From assembly GCA_910577785.1 (NCBI GenBank), contig CAJTNT010000014.1, forward strand, positions 22,178 to 86,177: a stretch of DNA of 64,000 bases, given 5' to 3'. Of this stretch, positions 1 through 8,048 are shown one piece after another. Position 1 is the stretch's first letter. Each line of letters opens with the position of its first letter. The translations under genes and the position numbers were made by a program. The notes beneath the pieces are model-generated. The model searched no databases and had not been told where the DNA came from. It was given only the letters and a program-made list of their open reading frames with translations. The stretch comes from an uncultured Lachnospiraceae bacterium. Lineage in GTDB: Bacteria; Bacillota; Clostridia; Lachnospirales; Lachnospiraceae.

Positions 1-1
1 C

Positions 2-109
2 CTGGCCTTAGGGGCGCAACTGGGGTACACAATGACAACAACGGAGGCAAACACGAAGGAACAGATTGTAGCCGACTTCATGGCGCAGCAGGAAGCGGCG
101 CAGGGCTAG
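2..109 (+). CDS. C-terminal end of an upstream phage gene (partial)
   Basis: An open frame enters from the window edge and stops with TAG at 107-109, giving about 35 residues rich in Ala, Gln and Glu. It lies just before the head-tail connector gene, so it is probably the end of a capsid-region protein. Too little is visible to name a family. A second frame (from base 1, stop at 169-171) is also open to the edge but is Gly-rich and looks like a shadow. Confidence 0.35.
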   Translation: MALGAQLGYTMTTTEANTKEQIVADFMAQQEAAQG

Positions 110-158
110 GCGCAGCAGGGGCGGGATACCCCGCCGCCTATAAAGGCAGGTGTACAGG

Positions 159-476
159 GTGGCAATCATAACGCTGGAAGAGGTAAAAGGGTATGCAAGG
201 ATTGACATTGACGAGGATGACCAGCTATTGGAGACGCTGATCGCATCAGCAGAGGAATACCTGAGAAATGCAACTGGCAAGGAATACCCTGAAAAAGACG
301 AAAACGGCAGCAAAATAAACTATGAACTTGAAAAAATCTATCTGCAGTTACTGGTCGCCCATTGGTACGAACAGAGATCCCCCACAGGAAACGGCAAGGG
401 AACCTATGCAGGCGGCGTGGTGGAAGATTTTAGTTTCATGGCAAAATCAATCATGCTGCAGCTGCAGAATAAGTAG
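159..476 (+). CDS. Phage head-tail connector (gp6-like)
   Basis: The protein of about 105 residues begins with the segment ITLEEVKGYARIDIDEDDQL, typical of gp6-like head-tail connector proteins (the YqbG/HK97 gp6 group). These form the ring joining the portal to the neck of tailed phages. The GTG at 159 is preferred because it puts the conserved ITLEEVK motif at the N-terminus; a GTG at 150 is also in frame. It is first in a run of tightly packed, co-oriented morphogenesis genes, 7 nt before the head-closure gene. Family assignment is by motif and position. Confidence 0.75.
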   Translation: MAIITLEEVKGYARIDIDEDDQLLETLIASAEEYLRNATGKEYPEKDENGSKINYELEKIYLQLLVAHWYEQRSPTGNGKGTYAGGVVEDFSFMAKSIMLQLQNK

Positions 477-483
477 GTGGGCT

Positions 484-897
484 ATGGACATAGGAAGGAT
501 GAACAAACGGATCACGTTCTGCAGGTATGAGGAAAAAGAGAATGCCTTATCGCAGAAAGTGCAGGAACTGGCAGAGGTGAAGAACGTATGGGCAGGCGTG
601 GAGCCGACAAGGGGCAGGGAGTACCAGGAGGCGCAGCGCATAAGGCCGGAGCTGACCTATAAAGTGACGGCACGGTACCACAGGGGCATCACGCCGGACA
701 TGGTCATAAAGTGGGGCGGGCGCTATTTTAACATCGTCTCCATCATTAACGTAAGGGAGAAAAACGCGATGCTGGAAATCATATGCACAGAGAACCTACA
801 GAAAAGCGGCTTAATATGTACAGAAGTCCTGCAGGAAAGACCTTTACCGTGCAGGCAGGACAGGGGGGATGCAGATGGCAGCAGGCATGGATTTTGA
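484..897 (+). CDS. Phage head closure / head-tail adaptor protein
   Basis: The 137-residue product starts MDIGRMNKRITFCRYEE and carries the pattern of SPP1 gp16-like head-tail adaptors: an N-terminal beta strand, VWAGVEP, then KWGGRYFNIVSIINVREKNAMLEIICTE-like strands. These small beta-barrel proteins close the DNA channel after packaging. The start at 484 follows the connector stop by 7 nt; an in-frame ATG at 322 would overlap the connector heavily and is rejected. The last 20 or so residues overlap the next gene and look non-conserved, so the functional domain probably ends near residue 110. Confidence 0.75.
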   Translation: MDIGRMNKRITFCRYEEKENALSQKVQELAEVKNVWAGVEPTRGREYQEAQRIRPELTYKVTARYHRGITPDMVIKWGGRYFNIVSIINVREKNAMLEIICTENLQKSGLICTEVLQERPLPCRQDRGDADGSRHGF

Positions 898-1318
898 AAT
901 CAGCGGCCTGGAGGCGCTGGAAAGGGACCTGACGGCAGCAGTAAGGGCGGCGCCGGAAACGGCCAAGGAGACCTTACAGGAGATAAGCAAGGACTTCAGG
1001 AAGTCCGCAAAGAAAAGGGCGGACGCCGAGCTGAAGCCGCACGCGCGTGAGGGGAGTGAGAAGAATAAGGCAATCCGTAGGAAATGGGGCTCAAAGGTCA
1101 TTGAGGACGGCATAGGGGCGACGGCCTTAGTGTGGAACAGCGCAAGGCATTTCCACCTGGTCGAGAACGGCCACCAGCTCGTGCGCGGCGGCCATGCCTG
1201 CGGGTTCGTGCCAGGGAAGCACATCATGGAGAAGACGCGGGAGGAATACAGGGACATTGTGCCGGAGCGGTTTGGGAAGATGGTGGACGGCATCTTAAAG
1301 GGGCGTGGTCTGGATTAA
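875..1318 (+). CDS. HK97 gp10-like tail completion protein
   Basis: The 147-residue protein has the arrangement of HK97 gp10-like neck proteins: FEISGLEALERDL at the N-terminus, a helical segment with ETAKETLQEISKDF, and a C-terminal stretch with VENGHQ and HIMEKTREEY. The family sits between head closure and tail terminator in siphophages and myophages. The ATG at 875 has an AGGGGGG ribosome site 6 nt upstream; the ATG at 869 in the same frame is too close to that site. It overlaps the preceding gene by 23 nt and the next by 14 nt. Confidence 0.75.
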   Translation: MAAGMDFEISGLEALERDLTAAVRAAPETAKETLQEISKDFRKSAKKRADAELKPHAREGSEKNKAIRRKWGSKVIEDGIGATALVWNSARHFHLVENGHQLVRGGHACGFVPGKHIMEKTREEYRDIVPERFGKMVDGILKGRGLD

Positions 1319-1766
1319 GTTTGTGGAAATCAAGAAGGCAGCCAATGGGCTGCTGAAAGGGAGGTACCCGCCGCCACAGTACAGGATTTATGGGAAGGAG
1401 ATCCGGGAAGGGTATGAGGCGCCCTGCTTCTTCACGGAGATCCTGGACAGGGGCGGCAGGGCAGAGACAAGGAATTTCGCGAAAGGCGGCTTCACGGTCA
1501 AGATAACGTATTTCCAGGCGGAGAGGGACGAGCTGGACCAGCTCAAGAAGGTAGATGAAATAAAAAGCCTTTTTGGGATGTCCTTCCGCGTCGGGGAACG
1601 CAGGCTGACGGCAGGCGACTTTTCGCATGACTACATCGGGGAGTACCAGGACATCCTGCAGGTCAGCATTGAGTTTGGCTACAGGGAAAACACGCAGGAG
1701 GCAGATACGGCGTCGGTGGCACAGGAAATAGGCGTGGAAATCACGCAGGACGAAAAGGAGGTCTGA
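1305..1766 (+). CDS. Phage tail terminator family protein
   Basis: The 153-residue protein begins with an alpha-helical segment (IKFVEIKKAANGLL) followed by beta strands containing PCFFTEIL, TVKITYF and DILQVSIEFGYR. That layout and its place between gp10-like and sheath genes match the tail-terminator proteins of Xkd-type contractile phages (DUF6838-like, from memory). It would cap the growing sheath and tube and fix tail length. The start is a GTG inside the previous gene, so translation is probably coupled. No ATG is available near the N-terminus. Confidence 0.65.
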   Translation: MVWIKFVEIKKAANGLLKGRYPPPQYRIYGKEIREGYEAPCFFTEILDRGGRAETRNFAKGGFTVKITYFQAERDELDQLKKVDEIKSLFGMSFRVGERRLTAGDFSHDYIGEYQDILQVSIEFGYRENTQEADTASVAQEIGVEITQDEKEV

Positions 1767-1770
1767 AAGA

Positions 1771-2928
1771 ATGGGAGCGCCAAGCATTGACATCAGTTTT
1801 ATTGAGAAAGGCATTTCGGCGGCCACGCGGGGAGAGCGGGGCATCGTCATGCTGTGGGTTAAGGACACGCTGCCGGCATCCGCGGCCAACCCGGCGACAG
1901 TGGTGACGGAAAGCGACATACCGGCAGGCCTGTCAGACACGGCGGCAGAGCAGGTGAGGCTGGCAATGGCCGGCTATACGAACGCGCCAAAGAAAGTACT
2001 CGTGTACGGCATGGGGATCGCGGAAGATGCGGACACGGCAGCAGTCGAGGCCGGGTATAAAAAGGCAATGGATGCGGCAGAAACGACACGTTTTGACTAC
2101 CTGGCAGTCCCGACCGTGGGGACGGACGGCAAGGGGGAGGACGTTGCGTCATGGGTCAAGGCCATGAGGGGGACGAGGAAGAAAAAAGTCAAGGCAGTAC
2201 TGCCGAATGTGGCGGCAGACAATGAGGGCGTCATCAACTTTACAACGGAAAAGAGCATCCGGACAGAAACCGTGACCGGGACGGACGGGACAAAGACAGC
2301 CGTGGACACCGTATATACGGCGGAACAGTACTGCGCGAGGATTGCCGGGCTGATCGCAGGCACGCCCATGACCATTGCCTGTACCTATGCGCCGCTGCCG
2401 GAGCTATCAGACTGCACGAGGCTGGCAGACATCGATGCGCCGGTGGACAGGGGGGAGCTCATCCTCTTCTATGACGGGGAGAAGGTGAAGGTGGTGAGGG
2501 GCGTCAACAGCTTCGTCACCACGGCTGACGGCAAGGGCGAGAGCTTCAAGAAGATTAAGATTGTCGAGGCCATGGACATGATCCATGACGACATCGTAAG
2601 GACGGCGCAGGACAGCTACCTTGGCAAATATGCGAACACATATTCCAACAAGTGCCTGCTGCTGACGGCAGTCAGCAGCTATTTCGCGCAGCTGAAGCGC
2701 GACGGGATCATAAGCAGCTATTCGGTGGGGCTGGACGCGGACGCCATCCGGGCTTACCTGAAAGGCAGGGGGCAGCAGGCCACGCTTGACAGAGGCACGG
2801 TCAAGGACATTGACGAGTGCAGCGATGAGGAGATAGCCACGGCGGACACAGGCGCAAGCGTGTTCCTGTTCGGAAATGTAAAAATATTGGACGCAATCGA
2901 AGACATCAAGATGCCTATTTACATTTAA
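1771..2928 (+). CDS. Tail sheath protein (XkdK-like)
   Basis: The 385-residue protein forms the contractile sheath around the tail tube. Its N-terminus (IDISFIEKGISAATRGERGIVMLWVKD) and central TFDY-like/ATADTGASVFLFGNVKILDAIEDI C-terminal region fit PBSX XkdK-type sheath proteins, which are shorter than T4-type sheaths. The ATG follows AAGGAGGT with good spacing and lies 4 nt after the terminator gene. The tube gene follows directly, as expected in this family. A sheath gene shows that the prophage is a myophage-type element or a derived tailocin. Confidence 0.85.
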   Translation: MGAPSIDISFIEKGISAATRGERGIVMLWVKDTLPASAANPATVVTESDIPAGLSDTAAEQVRLAMAGYTNAPKKVLVYGMGIAEDADTAAVEAGYKKAMDAAETTRFDYLAVPTVGTDGKGEDVASWVKAMRGTRKKKVKAVLPNVAADNEGVINFTTEKSIRTETVTGTDGTKTAVDTVYTAEQYCARIAGLIAGTPMTIACTYAPLPELSDCTRLADIDAPVDRGELILFYDGEKVKVVRGVNSFVTTADGKGESFKKIKIVEAMDMIHDDIVRTAQDSYLGKYANTYSNKCLLLTAVSSYFAQLKRDGIISSYSVGLDADAIRAYLKGRGQQATLDRGTVKDIDECSDEEIATADTGASVFLFGNVKILDAIEDIKMPIYI

Positions 2929-2948
2929 GGGAAGGGGGCAGGAAAAAT

Positions 2949-3392
2949 ATGCCGAAGGAATTTAAAGCGGAGCAGGTCATAAACGGGTCATGGGGCGAGG
3001 CATGGCTTGACGGCGAATACCTTGCCCAGGTGACAGCGCTGAAGGCGGAGGTCACGCCCAAAAAGACTGCCATCACAATGGTGCAGAGGCTGAACGAAGG
3101 CCAGAAGATGACCGGGCTGGAATTAAAGGGGGAGCTAAAGCTGCACAAGATCAACAGTTTCGTCATGAGCAAAATGAGCAGTTATTTCAAGCGGGGCAAG
3201 ATGATGACCTGCACGATCATGTCTAACCTAAATGACCCGGACGCGCTGGGCGCGGAGCGGGTGGAGCTATACGGCTGCCTGTTAGACAAGCTGATCCTTG
3301 CGGACTGGGAGGCAGGGAAGATGTGCGAGGAAACTTATGGCTTCACGTTTGAGGACTGGGAGCTGAGGGATATAATCAAATCGGACGGATAA
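2949..3392 (+). CDS. Tail tube protein (XkdM-like)
   Basis: The 147-residue protein follows the sheath gene and has the length and motif order of XkdM tube proteins: NGSWGEAWLDGEYLAQVTALKAEV near the start, MTGLELKGELKLHKINS in the middle and EETYGFTFEDWELRD near the end. It polymerises as hexameric rings to form the inner tube through which DNA passes. A purine-rich ribosome site lies before the ATG at 2949. It sits 21 nt after the sheath stop and 15 nt before the assembly chaperone. Confidence 0.85.
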   Translation: MPKEFKAEQVINGSWGEAWLDGEYLAQVTALKAEVTPKKTAITMVQRLNEGQKMTGLELKGELKLHKINSFVMSKMSSYFKRGKMMTCTIMSNLNDPDALGAERVELYGCLLDKLILADWEAGKMCEETYGFTFEDWELRDIIKSDG

Positions 3393-3407
3393 AAGGAGGG
3401 ATAGGCA

Positions 3408-3815
3408 ATGAACCTGGTTGAGAGGCTTCTGGCGGTAGACAGGAAAGAATTTGACAGGATTGAGAGGAAAGAGGTTCCCAGCAGGCAGCTGGCCAAGCTG
3501 GTGGGGGAAGGCGCAAAAGTGACCATACAGGCAATCAGCGGCGACCTTTTCAGCGGGCTGTCCGCGAGCGGGCTGGACAATGACGGGGAGGTCGACTATG
3601 GCAGGGCATTCGACACAAACGCAAAGGTTGTGGCGGCGGGCATCGTGGACCCCGACCTGAAAAATGAGGGGCTGCAGAGGCACATGGGCGTGGCGACGCC
3701 TGCAGAAGCGGCCAAGAAGATATTCAAGGGGGAGGTCAACCGGATCGCGGCGGAAATCGCAAGGCTAAGCGGCTTTGGCGACGAGCTGGAGGCAGACAAA
3801 GAGATAAAAAACTGA
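3408..3815 (+). CDS. Tail assembly chaperone, short form (XkdN-like)
   Basis: The 135-residue protein lies between tube and tape-measure genes, the standard place for the chaperone that coats the tape measure during tail assembly. The sequence is acidic and helical and resembles XkdN (ERKEVPSRQLAKLV, then SRLSGFGDELEADKE-like C-terminus). The coding frame ends in ATA AAA AAC TGA, which contains the slippery heptamer A AAA AAC at 3806-3812. A -1 slip there would join it to the 3839-3997 frame. Start ATG at 3408 follows AAGGAGGGA. Confidence 0.8.
   Translation: MNLVERLLAVDRKEFDRIERKEVPSRQLAKLVGEGAKVTIQAISGDLFSGLSASGLDNDGEVDYGRAFDTNAKVVAAGIVDPDLKNEGLQRHMGVATPAEAAKKIFKGEVNRIAAEIARLSGFGDELEADKEIKN
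3806..3812 (+). promoter_or_regulatory. Probable -1 ribosomal frameshift site in the tail chaperone
   Basis: In the zero frame the codons are ATA AAA AAC followed immediately by the stop TGA. The heptamer A AAA AAC is a canonical -1 slippery sequence. After a -1 shift the next codons are CTG ATC GGG GGC GAC and run without a stop into the downstream small frame. A possible short stem follows (GGAGGT 3829-3834 with ACCTCC 3846-3851), and GGAGGT could also act as an internal stimulatory ribosome-binding element. Frameshifting at this gene is conserved in many tailed phages; the exact site here is my reading. Confidence 0.7.
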
Positions 3816-3838
3816 TCGGGGGCGACCGGGAGGTGGGC

Positions 3839-3997
3839 ATGGACTACCTCCACTACCGCCTCAAGAACTGGAAGCCCCTTGAGTACATGGGGATGCCGGA
3901 AGGGCAGAAGCGCGTGGCGCGGGCGTATATGCGCCAGGAAATAAGGGACAGGGAAGAAGAGTACAGGGCAATACAGAAAGCAGCAGGGGGCAGGTGA
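3839..3997 (+). CDS. Tail chaperone extension (-1 frame)
   Basis: This 52-residue frame (MDYLHYRLKNWKPLEYMGMP..., Arg/Glu-rich end) fills the gap between the chaperone and the tape measure. It is exactly in the -1 frame of the 3408-3815 gene and open back to the slippery heptamer at 3806. It is therefore best read as the C-terminal part of a longer frameshift product, like gpGT of lambda. It also has its own ATG with GGAGGT 4 nt upstream, so independent translation is possible. It stops 1 nt before the tape-measure ATG. Confidence 0.7.
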   Translation: MDYLHYRLKNWKPLEYMGMPEGQKRVARAYMRQEIRDREEEYRAIQKAAGGR

Positions 3998-3998
3998 C

Positions 3999-6900
3999 AT
4001 GGGAAGGGTAATCAGCACTGCGATACAGTTCATAGACGGCTTCACAAGGCCTTCCAGGGAAGTCATCCAGGGCATGCGCCGGATGGGGAATGAGGCAATA
4101 AAGTCCGGGAAGCAGATACAGAACGCAGGGAGGACGATAGCGAGCGCAGGCTCCGCGCTGACCAAGGCAGTGACCCTCCCCATCGCCGGCGTGGCGACGG
4201 CGGCGGTAAAGACGGCCGCTGACTTTGAGTCGGCAATGTCGGAAGTTGGGGCGATTTCAGGCGCGAGCGGCGGGGACATGGCGAAGCTGACCGCAAAGGC
4301 CAAAGAGATGGGCGCGACAACCGCATTCTCTGCCAGCGAGAGCGCCGAGGCCATGAAATACATGGCCATGGCAGGCTGGAAGACAGCGGACATGACCGAG
4401 GGCATCGCAGGCATCATGGACCTTGCGGCGGCATCGGGCGAGGACCTTGCCGCCACATCGGACATTGTGACGGACGGGCTGACAGCGTTCGGGATGTCGG
4501 CGAAGGAAAGCGGGAGGTTTGCCGACGTCATGGCGGCCACGTCATCGAACGCGAACACGGATGTAGCCAAGATGGGCGAGACGTTTAAATATTGCGCATC
4601 AACAGCGGGTGCAATGGGGTATAGCGTAGAGGATATTTCCGTGGCCATTGGAATCATGGGGAATTCCAGCGTAAAGGCCAGTAATGCAGGGACAACATTA
4701 AGAAATATGATAACGAACCTGGCAAAGCCGACAGATTCACAGGAAAAAGTCATGAAAAAGTTGGGCATAAGCCTGAAAGACGGTAGTGGAAATATGAAAA
4801 GCTTTGCGGAGGTAATGGATAACTTGCGATCGTCGTTCGCAGGATTATCGAAAACCGAAAAGACAGCGGCAGCAGCTACTTTAGCGGGAAAGCAGAGTGT
4901 AGCAGGGTTCATGACGCTCGTAAATGCAAGCACAGAGGATTTCGACAAGCTGACAGCTGCCATCAATAATTCGTCAGGATCCGCCAAGGAAATGTCGGAG
5001 AAGATGCTCGACAACCTAAACGGGCAGCTGACCCTCCTGAAATCGGCAGCAGAGGGGATAGCAATCACCATAGGGGACAAGCTGATGCCCTATGTGAAGA
5101 CCGCGGTTTCGTGGGTACAGAAGGCAGCAGACTACATAAACAACCTAAGCGATGCGCAGCTGGACAATATCATCAAGTGGGCAGGCATCGCGGCGGCAGT
5201 AGGTCCGGCGGTAGTGGCATTTGGCAAGGTTGTCACAGCCGTGGGGAGCGCCCAGCGGTTATTTGGGACGGTGACGAAGACAATAGCAAATTTTGGCGGC
5301 ATCATGGGCGTGTTCACAAGCCCTGCCGGAATCGTGGTTGGGGTGCTGGCAGCAGTTGCGGCAGCAGCTTTTCTGATTATAAGGAACTGGGGTCAAGTCA
5401 AGGGTTTCCTAAAGGGTGTCGGAAACTGGTTTGAGGACGTATTCGGGAAAGCAGGGCTTTCGGTTGAAGGCTTTAAAAACAGGTTCGCGTCAATCGGGAA
5501 TGCAGTCGGCAGCATAGCAGGGAAGATAGGCGGCATCTGCAAGTCCCTAGCGGGGATATTTGAGGGCTGGTTTCTCCAGACTAAGCATGTTTCAGATATG
5601 GACAGTGCCTTAAGGATGCTTGCAGGTGGGATGGCATCAGCGTTTGATGGGATTGTTTCGGCGGCTGGTAAAGGGCTGGCGGCGTTGGATGCCTTGTTAG
5701 GGTTTTTCACGGGCGCATTTGCTGGCAATTGGGGCAGTGCGGCACAGGGATTCAGGGACAGCATGAGGAATATTTTCCCTGCAAGCACGGCAAATGGGAT
5801 AATCAAGGCATTCAATGCCATGCTGCCGGGCATAAAGGCAGTTGTGGCAGGCATAAAGGGGGCATTCCGTGGGATTTTAGGCGATGCCATGGATATAGCT
5901 AGGAGTCTGGTGAATGCATTCCATGGCGTAGGGTTAATGATCAAAGGCATATTCAGCGGCGATGCAGAAAAAGCCCTAAAAGGGTTCCAGACAGTGGCAT
6001 ACAACATTGCTGGCGCCATAGGCAATTTTTTTAAGGCAAAGATAAACGTCATCAAGAATTTTGCTATAGGCGCCTTGTCAGGCTTCCTGCCAGAAGATGC
6101 CATGAAACACATTGCAGGAGCGTTTGATGCCGTACTGGGGGCATGGGACGTTGCAATAGGCGCCGCATATGGCTGCATTGGAAGTTTCGTGCAGGCAATA
6201 AAGCCGCTGTTTGAAGACCTTAAGACGGTTTTTAAGGGCGTGGCGCAGTTCGTGGGAGCCGTGTTCACCGGGGACTGGAAAGGTGCGCTGGACGGCCTGA
6301 AGACCATTGCAGTGGGCGCCCTGTCCGGGCTGGTGAATGCCGTCAAGGCACCGTTTAAGATGATAGCAGGCGCGGTAAAAGGCGCAATAAATACATTCAA
6401 AGGCCTGGATATTATGAAAAGCATCCTGTCCGGGCTGGGCAATGCCATCAAGGACGTGCTGGTCAAGTGCGGTGTTGACATGGGGAAGTTCAGTGCGGCC
6501 ATAGAGAACATCCAGGCACGTGCCGGCAGCATACTGAATGGGCTGAAAGAAATATTCGGCGCAGTATTCAGCGCGGTTGGGGATACCGTCAGGGCAGTGG
6601 CTGCAGTGATCGCAGGCATTTTCGGGGAAAAGGTAAGCAGCACCTGCAGCGCTGCTGGGGCAGTGCTCACGGCATTCAAGGCAGTGGCATGTGCTGCATT
6701 CGGCTTTGTCTCAGATGCCGTAAAAAAGGCGATGGCCATAATCGTGCCAGTAGTCAGGGTGGCATTTGGCGCGGTGCAGGGCGCGGTATCGGCGGCGGCA
6801 AACATAATCACGTCCGTTATAAGCGGGGTGATGACCGTTATTGATGGGCTGGTGACCTTCATCTCAGGCGTGTTCACCGGGAACTGGCGGCAGGCATGGG

Positions 6901-7373
6901 AAGGCGTACGGAGCATCTTCAAGGGGATCTTTGACAGCTTCGCAGCCATCTGCAAGGCTCCAATCAACGCGGTCATAGGCATCATAAACGGCGCAATCTC
7001 ATCCATAAACAAGATCCATGTCACGATACCAGAAGGGGTGCCGGGGCTGGGCGGCAAGTCATTCGGGTTCAGCATACCGAGGATACCGCAGCTATACAGG
7101 GGGACGGACAGCTGGAAGGGCGGCATGGCCGTCATACATGACCGGGGCGGCGAGATCGTAGACCTCCCGCAGGGCTCAAGGGTATACCCGCATGACAGGA
7201 GCATCGAGATGGCGCGGAAGGACGGGGCGGCGCATGGGGCAGGCCAGGTGACGGTCACCATCCAGAAGCTGGCAGACCGCATAGAGGTAAGGAGCGACAG
7301 CGACATAGACCGCATCGCGGAGGCGCTGGCATACAGGCTAAGGAAAGTGGCATGCAACATGGGCATGGCATAA
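3999..7373 (+). CDS. Tail tape measure protein (TP901 core)
   Basis: The 1124-residue protein sets tail length and is ejected ahead of the DNA. The N-terminal 350 residues match the TP901-type tape-measure core (FESAMSEVGAISGA, KEMGATTAFSASESAEAMKYMAMAGW, LRNMITNLAKPT). Several Gly/Ala-rich hydrophobic segments follow from about residue 390, then repeated amphipathic modules such as GALSGLVNAVKAPFKMIAGAVKGAI. The C-terminus (GGMAVIHDRGGEIVDLPQGSRVYPHD) is typical of the family. The stretch around 4570-4990 is visibly more AT-rich than its surroundings, which suggests mosaic exchange. Confidence 0.9.
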   Translation: MGRVISTAIQFIDGFTRPSREVIQGMRRMGNEAIKSGKQIQNAGRTIASAGSALTKAVTLPIAGVATAAVKTAADFESAMSEVGAISGASGGDMAKLTAKAKEMGATTAFSASESAEAMKYMAMAGWKTADMTEGIAGIMDLAAASGEDLAATSDIVTDGLTAFGMSAKESGRFADVMAATSSNANTDVAKMGETFKYCASTAGAMGYSVEDISVAIGIMGNSSVKASNAGTTLRNMITNLAKPTDSQEKVMKKLGISLKDGSGNMKSFAEVMDNLRSSFAGLSKTEKTAAAATLAGKQSVAGFMTLVNASTEDFDKLTAAINNSSGSAKEMSEKMLDNLNGQLTLLKSAAEGIAITIGDKLMPYVKTAVSWVQKAADYINNLSDAQLDNIIKWAGIAAAVGPAVVAFGKVVTAVGSAQRLFGTVTKTIANFGGIMGVFTSPAGIVVGVLAAVAAAAFLIIRNWGQVKGFLKGVGNWFEDVFGKAGLSVEGFKNRFASIGNAVGSIAGKIGGICKSLAGIFEGWFLQTKHVSDMDSALRMLAGGMASAFDGIVSAAGKGLAALDALLGFFTGAFAGNWGSAAQGFRDSMRNIFPASTANGIIKAFNAMLPGIKAVVAGIKGAFRGILGDAMDIARSLVNAFHGVGLMIKGIFSGDAEKALKGFQTVAYNIAGAIGNFFKAKINVIKNFAIGALSGFLPEDAMKHIAGAFDAVLGAWDVAIGAAYGCIGSFVQAIKPLFEDLKTVFKGVAQFVGAVFTGDWKGALDGLKTIAVGALSGLVNAVKAPFKMIAGAVKGAINTFKGLDIMKSILSGLGNAIKDVLVKCGVDMGKFSAAIENIQARAGSILNGLKEIFGAVFSAVGDTVRAVAAVIAGIFGEKVSSTCSAAGAVLTAFKAVACAAFGFVSDAVKKAMAIIVPVVRVAFGAVQGAVSAAANIITSVISGVMTVIDGLVTFISGVFTGNWRQAWEGVRSIFKGIFDSFAAICKAPINAVIGIINGAISSINKIHVTIPEGVPGLGGKSFGFSIPRIPQLYRGTDSWKGGMAVIHDRGGEIVDLPQGSRVYPHDRSIEMARKDGAAHGAGQVTVTIQKLADRIEVRSDSDIDRIAEALAYRLRKVACNMGMA

Positions 7374-7388
7374 GGAGGGAGGCAGGCA

Positions 7389-8048
7389 TTGGAAATCTGG
7401 CTAAAGCAGGGCAAGGAAAAATTACGGCTTGCAGTCCTGCCGGAATCGTATGAGCTGACAAGCGAGAGCGGGAACACGCAGGCAACCGTCCATTCATTTG
7501 GGGAAATAAACCTGCTGGGGAAAAGGAAGCTGAGGAATGTCTCCTTCTCATCCTTCTTCCCGAAGCAGAAATACAGCTTCTGCGAGTACACGTCATTCCC
7601 GACGCCGAAGGAAAGCGTGAGGCGGGTCGAGAAGATGAAGAATGCGGGCGTGCTGCACCTTACGATGACAGGCACGCCGGTAAACATGGACTGCACGATA
7701 GAGAGCTTCACCTGGGGCGAGGACGACGGGACCAAGGACATAAACTTCACGCTGGAATTCAAGGAATACAGGAAGGTGCAGGTAAAGGCGGCCAAAAAGA
7801 AGGCAAAGGGCGCGAAAGGGAAGGAAAAGGCGTCAAAGAAAATAACGCCGGCTCTGACGCAGCGGACAACAAAAGGGCTGGTAAGCACGACATATATGGC
7901 TAAGCAGGGGGACTGCCTGTGCAAGGTGGCCAGGGAGCTGACGGGTAGCACAGCGAACTGGTATGCGATACTTAACCAGAACTGGGACGCCATGGGCGGA
8001 AACCCCAATGCAATCTACCCAGGCCTGCAGCTGGTGATAAAGGCATGA
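7389..8048 (+). CDS. LysM-containing baseplate protein (XkdP-like)
   Basis: The 219-residue product follows the tape measure as XkdP does in PBSX-type tails. The N-terminal 140 residues are beta-rich; a Lys-rich linker (AKKKAKGAKGKEKASKK) leads to a C-terminal LysM-like domain containing YMAKQGDCLCKVARELTGSTANWYAIL and PGLQLVI. LysM binds peptidoglycan and probably helps the baseplate engage or assemble at the wall. The start is TTG at 7389, with AAGGAGGG about 9 nt upstream. Its last codons overlap the next start by 4 nt. Confidence 0.8.
   Translation: MEIWLKQGKEKLRLAVLPESYELTSESGNTQATVHSFGEINLLGKRKLRNVSFSSFFPKQKYSFCEYTSFPTPKESVRRVEKMKNAGVLHLTMTGTPVNMDCTIESFTWGEDDGTKDINFTLEFKEYRKVQVKAAKKKAKGAKGKEKASKKITPALTQRTTKGLVSTTYMAKQGDCLCKVARELTGSTANWYAILNQNWDAMGGNPNAIYPGLQLVIKA

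Noticed and set aside
3596..5080. Minus-strand open frame of 494 codons
   Set aside because: Shadow of the chaperone and tape-measure genes in GC-rich sequence; no recognisable domain.
5393..8008. Minus-strand open frame of 871 codons
   Set aside because: It is the antisense shadow of the tape-measure and XkdP genes, with Pro/Ser/Ala-rich composition and no ribosome site.
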